From: an uncultured Lachnospiraceae bacterium
Lineage (GTDB): Bacteria > Bacillota > Clostridia > Lachnospirales > Lachnospiraceae
Direction of reading: 5' to 3'
DNA: 64,000 bases
Assembly: GCA_947174505.1 (NCBI GenBank)
Contig: CAMWJF010000008.1
Location: forward strand, 1-64,000
Part shown: positions 1-7,911 of the stretch, piece after piece
Position numbering within the stretch: position 1 is the first letter of the stretch
Layout: every line of letters begins with the position of its first letter
Translations under genes and position numbers: made by a program
The notes under the pieces: model-generated
Databases searched by the model: none
What the model was told of the DNA's origin: nothing
What the model saw: only the letters and a program-made list of their open reading frames with translations

Positions 1-2
1 AC

Positions 3-554
3 GGGCACTGCCACCACGACCATGGGGAGCATGAGCATGGCCATGACGGAGAATGCCACCATGAGCACAGCCATTGCTGCCACGACCATGAAGAGGAGCA
101 TGGGCACAGCCACCATGACCACGAGTCGCATGAGCATGGACACAGTCATCATGACCATGAGGAGCACGACCACTGCCATCATGACCACGATGAGCATGGC
201 CATGACGGAGAATGTCACCATGAGCACAGCCATTGCTGCCATGACCATGAGGGACATGACCATCACCATCATCATGCGGACGAGGTTTTCACAAGCTGGG
301 GGCTTGAGACGCCTGCGGTTTATACGAAAGAGGAGATCGCGCATATTCTGGAGGAGCTTGACAAAGAAGAGGAATACGGTATCGTGCTTCGTGCGAAGGG
401 TATGGTGGCCGGTGCAGCCGGAGGCTGGATTTATTTTGACTATGTGCCCGGGGAGAGCAATGTCAGGGACGGAAAACCCGGCGTGACGGGAAAATTCTGT
501 GTAATCGGCTCCAAGCTGAAGGAAGAAAAGCTTGCGGCGCTGTTTGGGAAATGA
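3..554 (+). CDS. CobW/G3E-family GTPase, C-terminal part, His-rich
   Basis: The frame is open from the left edge, so the N-terminal GTPase domain lies outside the window. Visible residues 1-91 are almost entirely His, Asp, Glu, Gly and Cys, a probable metal-binding linker. Residues 92-183 match the CobW C-terminal domain: a SWGLETP start, an EEIAHILEEL helix, VLRAKG, FDYVPGE and CVIGSKL near the end. G3E GTPases of COG0523 are metallochaperones or metal-insertion factors, and His-rich members usually handle zinc, nickel or cobalt; the metal here is inferred. The next gene starts 17 bases downstream and also has a G3E-type domain. A different frame over the same bases gives a Met/Thr-rich translation, which is an artefact of the CAT/CAC repeats. 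Confidence 0.88.
   Translation, partial: GHCHHDHGEHEHGHDGECHHEHSHCCHDHEEEHGHSHHDHESHEHGHSHHDHEEHDHCHHDHDEHGHDGECHHEHSHCCHDHEGHDHHHHHADEVFTSWGLETPAVYTKEEIAHILEELDKEEEYGIVLRAKGMVAGAAGGWIYFDYVPGESNVRDGKPGVTGKFCVIGSKLKEEKLAALFGK
33..251 (+). repeat. Duplicated His/Cys-coding segment
   Basis: Two near-identical direct copies of about 60 bases, at 33-92 and 192-251, encode the same stretch beginning EHGHDGECHHEHSHCC. They are separated by about 100 bases of further CAT/CAC-rich coding sequence. The copies differ at a few third-codon positions, so this is an in-frame internal duplication that has lengthened the metal-binding linker. Confidence 0.85.
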
Positions 555-571
555 ATAACGCATGAAATTAT

Positions 572-1534
572 ATGCGGGAAGAAATGAGAAAGGATGAAGG
601 AAGATTGAAACCGGTTTATATGATTAACGGCTTTCTGGAGAGCGGTAAGACAGAGTTTATTACCTATACGCTGGCGCAGCCTTATTTTCAGGTGCGGGGG
701 AAAACCCTGCTTATCCTCTGTGAGGAGGGAGAAAACGAGTATGACCCTGCGCTTTTGAAGCAGAGCCGCACGGTGCTTGAGCTGATCGGCGGGGAGGGGG
801 AATTTACGCCGAACAGGCTGATCGAGCTTGAGAAAAAACATAAGCCGGAGCGCATTATTATCGAGTATAACGGCATGTGGAATTATAAGGAGATGAAGCT
901 TCCGTGGCATTGGAAGATAGAACAGCAGATCACCACCATTGACGCCTCCACCTTTCCCATGTATTTTACCAATATGAAATCCCTGCTGGCGGAGCAGATC
1001 CGAAAGTCGGAGCTGATTATCTTTAACCGGTGCGACGGGGTGGAGGATCTTGGCAGTTATAAGCGGAATGTGAAAGCGATCAATCCCAAGGCGGAGATTG
1101 TGTTCGAGGATTCCAACGGGGAGATCAATGAGATCATGGAAGAGGATCTGCCCTATGATCTGAAGGCGCCTGTGATTGAATTGGATAACAAACGTTATGG
1201 AATATGGTATCTGGATTCCATGGATCACCCGGAGCGCTATGAGGGAAAGACGGTTTCTTTTGTGGGGATGGTTTTGAAGCCGAAGCAGTTTCCGAAGGAT
1301 TACTTTGTGCCGGGGCGTATGGCGATGACCTGCTGTGCGGACGATATGGCCTTTCTGGGATATGCCTGTGAGTACGGGCAGGCGCAGGAGCTGGAGGACC
1401 AGCAGTGGGTGAAAGTTACTGCACGGGTGGAAACGTCATATTTTGAGCAGTATCAGGGAGAAGGTCCGGTGCTGCGTGCCCTCAGTGTAGAGCGGACGAG
1501 GGCGCCGAAAGAGGAAATCATCAGTTTTGTCTGA
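572..1534 (+). CDS. G3E-like GTPase domain fused to DUF1980-like domain
   Basis: The 320-residue protein starts like a CobW/G3E GTPase, with a P-loop GFLESGKT at residues 20-27 and a guanine-specificity-like motif NRCD at 152-155. The GCxCC metal motif usual in COG0523 chaperones is not present. From about residue 205 it resembles the C-terminal domain of the DUF1980/TIGR03943 family (B. subtilis YcgQ type), with a FVPGRMAMTCCADD core and the Cys pair at 254-255. In known genomes DUF1980 proteins pair with a permease and often sit near a CobW gene, so a role in metal homeostasis is plausible but inferred. The ribosome binding site is weak and the start is uncertain; Met5 (584) is an alternative. 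Confidence 0.7.
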   Translation: MREEMRKDEGRLKPVYMINGFLESGKTEFITYTLAQPYFQVRGKTLLILCEEGENEYDPALLKQSRTVLELIGGEGEFTPNRLIELEKKHKPERIIIEYNGMWNYKEMKLPWHWKIEQQITTIDASTFPMYFTNMKSLLAEQIRKSELIIFNRCDGVEDLGSYKRNVKAINPKAEIVFEDSNGEINEIMEEDLPYDLKAPVIELDNKRYGIWYLDSMDHPERYEGKTVSFVGMVLKPKQFPKDYFVPGRMAMTCCADDMAFLGYACEYGQAQELEDQQWVKVTARVETSYFEQYQGEGPVLRALSVERTRAPKEEIISFV

Positions 1535-2487
1535 TGCATGAAAGGTTAAAGGTTATGTTTGGTTATACAGGATTTCAATGGCTGTTTCTGTTTTATTTTT
1601 ACTGCTTCGGGGGCTGGTGCTTTGAGTCGGTCTTCGTGTCACTTAAATCCCGCAAATGGGTAAACAGGGGCTTTATGAGAGGCCCCTTTTTGCCGCTGTA
1701 CGGTACAGGGGCGATTATGATGCTGGTGGTATCCATGCCCTTTGTGGATCATGTGCTGCTCACCTATATTGCAGGCGTGATCGGCGCGACGGCCCTCGAG
1801 TATGTGACGGGAGTTGCTATGGAAACGCTTTTTAAGATGAGATACTGGGACTATTCGGGAAGGTTTATGAACTACAAGGGCCATATCTGCCTGCGGTCCT
1901 CAATCGCCTGGGGTTTTTTTACCATTCTGATGACCAGGGTGATCCACAGGCCGATCGAGCAGCTGATGTATTCCATGCCGGAAAAGCTGCTGCACCATCT
2001 GACGGTACTGCTTACGGTCTACATTGTGGCTGATTTTACGCTCTCCTTCAAAGCGGCCCTGGATCTGCGGGATCTTATGGTCAGGCTCGTGGGAATGAAG
2101 GAGGAGCTGCTGCGCATGCAGAAGCGGCTGGATGTGCTGATTGCGTTTAACAATGATGAGAAAGAACAGAAGCGTCTCGACAGGGGGGAGCGCAGGGGAA
2201 CCCGTCTGAGGGATCTGACTGCCGGTCTGGAACAGGCCTTCGCCACCATAAAGGATGCGCTTTTAAGCAGGCCGTCGGCCTACGGGGAGAGCGTCAGAGA
2301 GGAGATTGCCGAGCTGCGCGGCAAGTTCAGCCTTTATCTGGAGCGGGAGACAGGGTATGGCAGGCTTTTGGATTTTTACAAGCGTGATATGATCCGAAAT
2401 AACCCGACCATGCGAAGCGAGGAGTATGAGAGCGAGTTTGAGGAGCTGAAGGAGCTGGCCAACGATAAGGCGGAAAGGGAGAGGTAA
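1534..2487 (+). CDS. CmpB/ABC-transporter type IV-like membrane protein
   Basis: The start codon overlaps the stop of the preceding gene (TGATG), so the two are translationally coupled. The first 190 residues or so hold several hydrophobic segments and the FxGWCFES motif followed by NRGFMRGPFLPLYG. These are hallmarks of the PF06541 family (putative ABC-transporter type IV, CmpB). The remaining 120 residues are hydrophilic, Glu/Arg/Lys-rich and helical, probably cytoplasmic coiled coil. The biochemical function of this family is not established. Coupling to the G3E-DUF1980 gene may mean a shared role, but this is inference. Confidence 0.75.
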   Translation: MHERLKVMFGYTGFQWLFLFYFYCFGGWCFESVFVSLKSRKWVNRGFMRGPFLPLYGTGAIMMLVVSMPFVDHVLLTYIAGVIGATALEYVTGVAMETLFKMRYWDYSGRFMNYKGHICLRSSIAWGFFTILMTRVIHRPIEQLMYSMPEKLLHHLTVLLTVYIVADFTLSFKAALDLRDLMVRLVGMKEELLRMQKRLDVLIAFNNDEKEQKRLDRGERRGTRLRDLTAGLEQAFATIKDALLSRPSAYGESVREEIAELRGKFSLYLERETGYGRLLDFYKRDMIRNNPTMRSEEYESEFEELKELANDKAERER

Positions 2488-2497
2488 CGCGTCCGCC

Positions 2498-3328
2498 TCA
2501 GTCATCTCCCAGCGGGATATAGCGGGGGTCCCTGCGCTTACCGGCGCGGATGGAATCGAGAAGCTGGTTCTCCATCAGCTCGAAATTGCGCGCTTTGCGG
2601 CGAAACAGCGCAAGAAACTTATTGTAAAGCCAGAAGGAGTATACCAATACATTATTTACTTTTCCGAGCTTGGCTTTCGTTGTGTGCAGATAATGTCGGC
2701 CGCCGATCATGGTAGGCTTTCCGGCGCGGATATAGCTGATTAATTCCGTTTCGGAGGTAATGTCTTCCTGTAGAACCGTGTATCCGAAACCGGCGCAGTC
2801 CTCCTTGTGGGAATCGCTGCCGCCAAAGCAGGGCAGATTATATTTTTCTGCAAGCGACATGGCGCGCATGTTGGAATCCGCGTCCTCGCAGGCATTGTAG
2901 CCCTCTACAAAGTCAAATTTATGGTAGATCTGCTCATAGAATCTGCCGTGCAGGGTGTTGCAGATACTTAAAAATTTTTCTCCGCAGGGATGGGCAGGCC
3001 CGATAATCCCGCCGTAAAAATGAACGATCTCTATGAGGAGAATGATGGGAAGTCCCCGCAGCTCCAGAATCGGCAGACTGACACCGGTGGGCATGATAAT
3101 GAGCATATGGCCCGCGTTTATGGTATCGTATTCAATTCCTTTCAGGACAACAAAGTCGTCCGGCTTTTCCTTACATTTTTTATAATAGCGGTAGGCCTTG
3201 TAGGAGTTATGGTCAGTGATGAGCATTCCCTGATAGCCCTTCTGCTTTAAGATCGATATGTTTTCCAGCAATTCCAGTTTTCCGTCAGGAGAACCTTCTT
3301 TTGTATGACAATGCATGTCCAGCTTCAT
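2498..3328 (-). CDS. PHP-domain metal-dependent phosphoesterase
   Basis: The 276-residue protein opens with DMHCHTKEGSPDG, then has ITDHNS, GIEYD, GPAHPCGE and GGSDSHKED. These supply the His/Asp/Glu metal ligands of the PHP fold, so it is probably a phosphatase or nuclease that uses a metal cluster. The C-terminal 60 residues are basic and contain no recognised domain. It converges with the CmpB-like gene, leaving 10 bases between stops, and diverges from spoIIIAA. An AGAGGG site lies just before the ATG. The substrate is unknown. Confidence 0.8.
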   Translation of the reverse strand: MKLDMHCHTKEGSPDGKLELLENISILKQKGYQGMLITDHNSYKAYRYYKKCKEKPDDFVVLKGIEYDTINAGHMLIIMPTGVSLPILELRGLPIILLIEIVHFYGGIIGPAHPCGEKFLSICNTLHGRFYEQIYHKFDFVEGYNACEDADSNMRAMSLAEKYNLPCFGGSDSHKEDCAGFGYTVLQEDITSETELISYIRAGKPTMIGGRHYLHTTKAKLGKVNNVLVYSFWLYNKFLALFRRKARNFELMENQLLDSIRAGKRRDPRYIPLGDD

Positions 3329-3430
3329 ATGAATCCCTCTTTTACAGTTTTTCCTTATTTATTCTAACCTTTTTTTTCAGGAAATGCCACTGGTTTTTTC
3401 AGGATAGACAAAATATGCCTTTTTTTCAAA

Positions 3431-3458
3431 GCATAACTTGGACAAAGCATCATATATT
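3431..3458 (+). promoter_or_regulatory. Possible sigma-E promoter of the spoIIIA operon
   Basis: GCATAA at 3431-3436 and CATATATT at 3451-3458 are 14 bases apart. They resemble the sigma-E consensus (ATA-type -35 and CATAnnnT -10). The site is 25 bases before the spoIIIAA start. In Bacillus and Clostridia the spoIIIA operon is transcribed by sigma-E in the mother cell. The call rests on consensus likeness and position only. Confidence 0.5.
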
Positions 3459-3482
3459 GTAATGAGATAAGGGGGGATGGGA

Positions 3483-4433
3483 ATGCGCGCAGAGGAGATT
3501 CTCGGCCTGTTCCCGGAGGAGAGCCGGGAAAGATGGCGGGAAGTGGCGAAACAGGCAAAGCGGCTTCAGGAGATCAGACTCCGGGCCGGTATGCCGCTCA
3601 GTATATTAATCAATAATAGAGAGCATTTTTTGGACATGCAGGGGAGAATTGTGGACAGACCGGAGGGGGCGGCCAGACCTGCGCCGGAAGAGCTGGAAGA
3701 TATGCTGGGGCACTTGTGCAGATATTCCATATACGCCTTTGCGGATGAAATCAGACAGGGATTTCTGACAGTGCCGGGTGGACACCGGGTAGGGCTGGCC
3801 GGACAGGTGATTCTGGACGGGGAAGGCCGGATAAGAAATATGAAATACATACGTTATTTAAATATCCGGATTGCGCATCAGATACGGGGAGCCGCGGACG
3901 CATTGATCCCCCGTCTGTATGAGGAGGGGCGGGTGATGAGCACACTTCTGATTTCCCCGCCGGGCGGCGGCAAGACCACGATGCTCCGGGATATCATCAG
4001 ACAGGTGTCGGACGGAACGGTCTATGGACCGGGAGTCAATGTGAGTGTGGTGGATGAACGCTCGGAGATTGCGGGGAGTTATCTGGGCGTATCCCAAAAC
4101 GACGTGGGAATCCGCACGGATGTGCTGGACGGCTGTCCGAAAGTGGAGGGCATGATGCGGCTGATCCGTTCTATGGCGCCCCGGGTGCTGGCTGTGGATG
4201 AGGTGGGGAGTCTGGCGGATGCACAGGCACTGCAGATGGCAGGCGGGTGTGGCTGTAAGCTGCTTGCCACAATTCACGGCGGCTCCCTGGAGGAAGTAAG
4301 GCAAAAAAAATACATGCGTTATATGATGGAGCAGGGATTGTTTGAAAGATATGTGATGCTGGAACGCATACAGGGCGCGTGCAGGACTGTGGAGATTTAT
4401 GACAGGGAAGGGAAGCCATGTATAAGGCAGTAG
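3483..4433 (+). CDS. spoIIIAA: Stage III sporulation protein AA (ATPase)
   Basis: SpoIIIAA is a VirB11/PilT-like secretion ATPase of the SpoIIIA-SpoIIQ channel that links mother cell and forespore. The 316-residue length fits the family. The P-loop PPGGGKTT lies at about residues 159-166, followed by VVDERSEIAG and VLAVDEVG (Walker B region) and the TIHGG box. An in-frame ATG at 3477 touches the AAGGGGGG ribosome binding site with no spacing, so the ATG at 3483, six bases after it, is preferred. It is the first gene of the eight-gene operon and overlaps spoIIIAB by 16 bases. Confidence 0.95.
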   Translation: MRAEEILGLFPEESRERWREVAKQAKRLQEIRLRAGMPLSILINNREHFLDMQGRIVDRPEGAARPAPEELEDMLGHLCRYSIYAFADEIRQGFLTVPGGHRVGLAGQVILDGEGRIRNMKYIRYLNIRIAHQIRGAADALIPRLYEEGRVMSTLLISPPGGGKTTMLRDIIRQVSDGTVYGPGVNVSVVDERSEIAGSYLGVSQNDVGIRTDVLDGCPKVEGMMRLIRSMAPRVLAVDEVGSLADAQALQMAGGCGCKLLATIHGGSLEEVRQKKYMRYMMEQGLFERYVMLERIQGACRTVEIYDREGKPCIRQ

Positions 4434-4936
4434 GGTTTTTATGTATTCTTGCCGGTTGCGCCGGATGGGGACACAGTCTGGCGGGGCAGGAGAAGGAGCG
4501 GGTGAGGCACCTGAGGGTGCTGTCCCAGATGCTGGGACAGATGCGAAGCGAGATATCCTACGGAAAACATACGATGCCGGAGATCTGTCTGCTGCTGAAA
4601 GAATTAAATGACGAATGTTATTCTGAATGCTTCGGACGCATATATAAGCGGACGGCGGGGGAGGGCGGAACGGATTTCCCGAGGGTCTGGGAGGAAGAGC
4701 TGGGAAAGTGCATGGAACCGTTCCCACTGCGTGAGGACGAGAAGCGGACGGTAGCAGAGCTTGCAAAAAGCCTGCGTTTCCGGGAAGAGGGCGGACAGGC
4801 CGGGCGCGTCGGACAGGCGGAAGCCTTTCTGGAAGGCAGATACCGGCAGGCGGAGGAAACCTGTGAAAATAAATCAAAAATGATACACAGCGTCAGCATA
4901 CTGACAGGACTGCTTCTGGCAATTCTGCTGCTGTGA
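4418..4936 (+). CDS. spoIIIAB: Stage III sporulation protein AB
   Basis: The 172-residue protein has a short N-terminal hydrophobic segment (residues 4-20), a helical middle with an ERVRHLRVLSQMLGQMRSEI stretch typical of SpoIIIAB, and a C-terminal hydrophobic helix (TGLLLAILLL). The family resembles type II secretion GspF and anchors the SpoIIIA ATPase at the mother-cell side of the engulfment membrane. It overlaps spoIIIAA and is followed 16 bases later by spoIIIAC. Confidence 0.92.
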   Translation: MYKAVGFLCILAGCAGWGHSLAGQEKERVRHLRVLSQMLGQMRSEISYGKHTMPEICLLLKELNDECYSECFGRIYKRTAGEGGTDFPRVWEEELGKCMEPFPLREDEKRTVAELAKSLRFREEGGQAGRVGQAEAFLEGRYRQAEETCENKSKMIHSVSILTGLLLAILLL

Positions 4937-4952
4937 GGGACGGGGAGGACGG

Positions 4953-5147
4953 ATGGGCGTTAGTTTGATTTTCAAGATAGCGGCGGTCGGCATTTTGGTC
5001 ACAATATTAAATCAGGTTTTAAAACATAGCGGAAGAGAGGATCATGCCTTTCTAATCAGCCTTGCCGGGTTAATTCTTGTTTTAACATGGATTGTTCCAT
5101 ATATATACGACCTGTTTGTGATGATGCAGCAGCTGTTCGAATTATGA
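4953..5147 (+). CDS. spoIIIAC: Stage III sporulation protein AC
   Basis: This is a 64-residue protein of two membrane helices with a short HSGREDHA loop, the standard size and layout of SpoIIIAC. It is an integral membrane part of the SpoIIIA complex. The GGACGGGGAGGACGG segment just upstream serves as ribosome binding site. Its position between spoIIIAB and spoIIIAD is the conserved one. Confidence 0.93.
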   Translation: MGVSLIFKIAAVGILVTILNQVLKHSGREDHAFLISLAGLILVLTWIVPYIYDLFVMMQQLFEL

Positions 5148-5215
5148 TGTTTCATCCTAATTCGAACGCGGGCGCTGTTTTACAGATCCGGAGGGGAATG
5201 GGGAGGGAAAATGGT

Positions 5216-5599
5216 ATGGATATGGTCAAGGCCGGGGTGATCGGCGTTGTCGGGGTGCTTCTTGCGGTGTCCTTAAAGAGTCATAAGGCGGAATACGGTT
5301 TTTATGTGGCGCTTGCGGTCTGCTTTGTGATGCTGGAATATATCATGCGTTATTTTATGCAGATACTGGCAGGGATGGAGATGCTGCGGGGCTATCTGCG
5401 CGACAATTACAGCTATCTTGCGCTGCTTCTAAAGGCGGTGGGCGCGACCTACGCCTGTGAGTTCTGCGCGGGAATCTGCAAGGACGCAGGGTATGCCGGT
5501 GTGGCGGGACAGGTAGAGATGCTGGGTAAACTCTATATTCTTTCCATGGGAATGCCGGTGCTGTTTTCCCTGATGGAAAGTATACAATCAATTATCTAG
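5216..5599 (+). CDS. spoIIIAD: Stage III sporulation protein AD
   Basis: The predicted 127-residue protein begins MDMVKAGVIGVVGVLLAVSL and has about four membrane helices, as in known SpoIIIAD proteins (about 130 residues). The frame is open further upstream, but GGGAGGG at 5201-5207 is well spaced for the ATG at 5216 and the upstream part would be hydrophilic and unlike the family; ATG 5198 is an alternative. It is a membrane part of the mother cell-forespore channel. Confidence 0.9.
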   Translation: MDMVKAGVIGVVGVLLAVSLKSHKAEYGFYVALAVCFVMLEYIMRYFMQILAGMEMLRGYLRDNYSYLALLLKAVGATYACEFCAGICKDAGYAGVAGQVEMLGKLYILSMGMPVLFSLMESIQSII

Positions 5600-5630
5600 A
5601 GTATAATTCGGGGGAGGAGGTTTGGTGCGG

Positions 5631-6701
5631 ATGGGGACACAGGAGAGCGCGCTGGTTTGGGAGCAGATGGAAATGGACGCGGTTGTCAGGGATTTCGACA
5701 GGCTGTTTCCAGCCTACTCTTTTGACGGGAAGGCGGTGCTTGCCGATATTATGGGCGGTCAGCTCTGGGAGGCGCTTAAGAAACTGGGAGGCGGCATATC
5801 GGGCGCCGTTTTGTTCCAGAAGGAAGAATTTCGGGCGTTATTTTTTACAATTCTTGTTCTTGGCGTGGCGGCAGCCCTTTTTTCCGGTTTTGCAGACCTG
5901 TTCCATGACCATCAGGTGTCGGATATCGCCTTTTATTTCGTATATCTGCTGCTGATCGCGGTGCTCCTGAAATTTTTTGCGGAGACGGCTGGTACGGTGA
6001 AGGAAATCCTAAACGGTGTGGTCACTTTCGTCAAACTTTATATTCCGACATATATGCTGGCTGTGGGCGGCGCCTCGGGTCCGGCCTCAGCCTCGGTGTA
6101 TTATCAGCTCCTTCTGGTGGCGGTCTGTCTGATCGAATGGGGATATCTTTCGGTGCTGGTGCCTTTTGTTTATGTTTATGTACTGCTGACGGTGATCAAC
6201 GGAATCTGGATGGAGGAAAAGCTGGTCCTGCTCTTGGAACTTTCGGAGAAGGTGATTAAGGGCAGCCTGAAAGCGTCAGTCTGGCTGATAACCGGTTTCA
6301 GCCTTTTACAGTCAATGATATCGCCTGTTATTGATTCTTTGCAGTCAACGGCGGTAAAGAAGGCGCTTTCCGCGATGCCGGGAATCGGCGGGCTGACGGA
6401 AGGGATGTTTGAGATGGTGCTGGGGTCTGCCGTGCTTGTTAAAAACAGCTTAGGGCTTTTTATGACGTTTACGCTTATTGCACTCTGTGCAGCGCCTATC
6501 CTGAAAATTGCCATGACAGCCTGTGTGATGAAACTGAGTGCGGCCCTGATCGGCATTATAAGCGACAAGCGGCTGACAAACTGCGCAAGCAGGGTGGGGG
6601 AGGGCAATCTGATGCTTTTGCGGATTGCGCTGACTTCTGTGGGGATGTTTATGATTCAGGCAGCCATCATCAGTTATTCCACAGGACAGGCTGTGCGGTG
6701 A
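5631..6701 (+). CDS. spoIIIAE: Stage III sporulation protein AE
   Basis: This is a large polytopic protein (356 residues from ATG 5631; TTG 5622 and GTG 5625 are alternatives close to the GGGGGAGGAGG site). Several membrane helices from residue 70 onward and the conserved GASGPASASVYYQ region fit SpoIIIAE. Many SpoIIIAE proteins carry an N-terminal signal peptide. None is visible here, and a TAA at 5604 blocks any longer N terminus, so the N-terminal region is short and hydrophilic. It is thought to be the main permease-like subunit of the SpoIIIA machine. Confidence 0.92.
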   Translation: MGTQESALVWEQMEMDAVVRDFDRLFPAYSFDGKAVLADIMGGQLWEALKKLGGGISGAVLFQKEEFRALFFTILVLGVAAALFSGFADLFHDHQVSDIAFYFVYLLLIAVLLKFFAETAGTVKEILNGVVTFVKLYIPTYMLAVGGASGPASASVYYQLLLVAVCLIEWGYLSVLVPFVYVYVLLTVINGIWMEEKLVLLLELSEKVIKGSLKASVWLITGFSLLQSMISPVIDSLQSTAVKKALSAMPGIGGLTEGMFEMVLGSAVLVKNSLGLFMTFTLIALCAAPILKIAMTACVMKLSAALIGIISDKRLTNCASRVGEGNLMLLRIALTSVGMFMIQAAIISYSTGQAVR

Positions 6702-6715
6702 ACGGGGGTGGCAGG

Positions 6716-7297
6716 ATGCTTGACACGATCAGGGAGATCGGTATTTTTATGATTGCGGCGCAGGCGGTCGTACACTTTGCACCGGGAAGGCAGTATGAAA
6801 AGTATATCAAATCCGTTTCGGGTATTATCATACTGCTCCTTTTCCTGAAACCCGTTTTTCAGCTTGCCGGGACCGCGTGGGAGGAGCCGCGGATTCTTCT
6901 GGAGAAATGGGAGGCATTTTCGGATATGCCTGCCTTTTCGGGGAAGATGCAGACGAATGGCGTGACGGAGGAAGTGGTTAAGCGGATGGAGACGGAGATG
7001 AAGGAGCGGTTAAACAGTGAACTGGGAACGGATGCGTATTTTGTGAGCCGTGTTTCCATCCGGTTTACACAGGAACAGGACGCGGATACAGGAGCGCTCC
7101 TGCCGGAGGTTGAAATTTGGATGAAGGAGGGAGCGGGAGGGGAAGAGGCCGGGCAGATTGAGATTGAAGAAATTGTGGTCGGGCAGACGTGGGAACCGGT
7201 TCAGGATGCACACCTTTCGTCTTACCGAATGCGGTTTGCCGCGCTTTTGGGGATGGAGGAAGAAAGAGTGGAGGTGAGGCGGGATGGGAGAGGCTAA
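6716..7297 (+). CDS. spoIIIAF: Stage III sporulation protein AF
   Basis: The 193-residue protein has two N-terminal membrane helices (about residues 7-24 and 33-50, the second IIILLLFLKPVFQL) followed by a soluble domain. This is the SpoIIIAF layout, whose soluble part adopts a ring-building fold. A GTG at 6698 is in frame, but GGGGGTGGCAGG directly precedes the ATG at 6716. It overlaps spoIIIAG by 14 bases. Confidence 0.9.
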   Translation: MLDTIREIGIFMIAAQAVVHFAPGRQYEKYIKSVSGIIILLLFLKPVFQLAGTAWEEPRILLEKWEAFSDMPAFSGKMQTNGVTEEVVKRMETEMKERLNSELGTDAYFVSRVSIRFTQEQDADTGALLPEVEIWMKEGAGGEEAGQIEIEEIVVGQTWEPVQDAHLSSYRMRFAALLGMEEERVEVRRDGRG

Positions 7298-7898
7298 GAA
7301 GTTTTTTGAGCGGATAAGCGGCGGGAAGAAGCTCAGAAAAGATCAATGCCTGATCCTGATACTGGCTGGTATTTTGCTTTGTGTCATTTCTCTGCCGGTG
7401 GAAAAAGAAAAATCAAAGTCCGGGTTATTGGACACATCCGGTACTATAATAAAAAGCGAACATACGTTTGAGGAAGAAAAGAAGGGTACGGACTATGTGA
7501 CAAGCTGGGAAGAGAAACTGGAAGACAGTCTGCGGTGCGTAGAGGGAGTGGGAAAGGTCAGAGTGTTGATTTATGTGGGGGAATCGGAGGAGATCATTCT
7601 GACCAGGGACGGCACGGAGGAGACAGCGGACACAACAGAGACGGATGCGTCGGGAGGAAGCCGCCATATTACGGAGAGCAGGCTGGATAAGAAGGTTGTC
7701 TGTACGGTGGATGAACGGGGGCAGAACGTGCCGCTTGTGGTCAAGACGATAGACCCCGGCGTGGAGGGTGTAGTAGTGATTGCGCAGGGGGCGGACCAGC
7801 CGCAGGTGCGCAGGGACATAATCGAAGCGATTCAGGTATTATTTGATGTAGACATGAATAGAATATCAATAATTAAAATGAAAACAAATAATCAGTGA
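7284..7898 (+). CDS. spoIIIAG: Stage III sporulation protein AG
   Basis: The 204-residue protein has one membrane helix at about residues 22-38 (CLILILAGILLCVISL) and a soluble domain containing VEGVGKVRVLIYVGES, the ring-building motif region shared with SpoIIIAH and FliF/YscJ. In B. subtilis SpoIIIAG forms a large ring in the intermembrane space. Residues DPGVEGVVVIAQGA near the C terminus are typical of the family. Confidence 0.93.
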   Translation: MGEAKKFFERISGGKKLRKDQCLILILAGILLCVISLPVEKEKSKSGLLDTSGTIIKSEHTFEEEKKGTDYVTSWEEKLEDSLRCVEGVGKVRVLIYVGESEEIILTRDGTEETADTTETDASGGSRHITESRLDKKVVCTVDERGQNVPLVVKTIDPGVEGVVVIAQGADQPQVRRDIIEAIQVLFDVDMNRISIIKMKTNNQ

Positions 7899-7911
7899 AG
7901 GGGAGAAGAAA

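Noticed and set aside
22-486. Met/Thr-rich 154-codon frame at the left edge
   Set aside because: It is the shifted reading of the CAT/CAC repeats; the CobW C-terminal domain is in the other frame.
440-1228. 262-codon minus-strand frame opposite the G3E-DUF1980 gene
   Set aside because: Shadow of a coding gene, no recognisable motif.
3858-4877. 339-codon minus-strand frame opposite spoIIIAA and spoIIIAB
   Set aside because: Pro/Arg/His-rich shadow of well-recognised genes; no ribosome binding site or family match.
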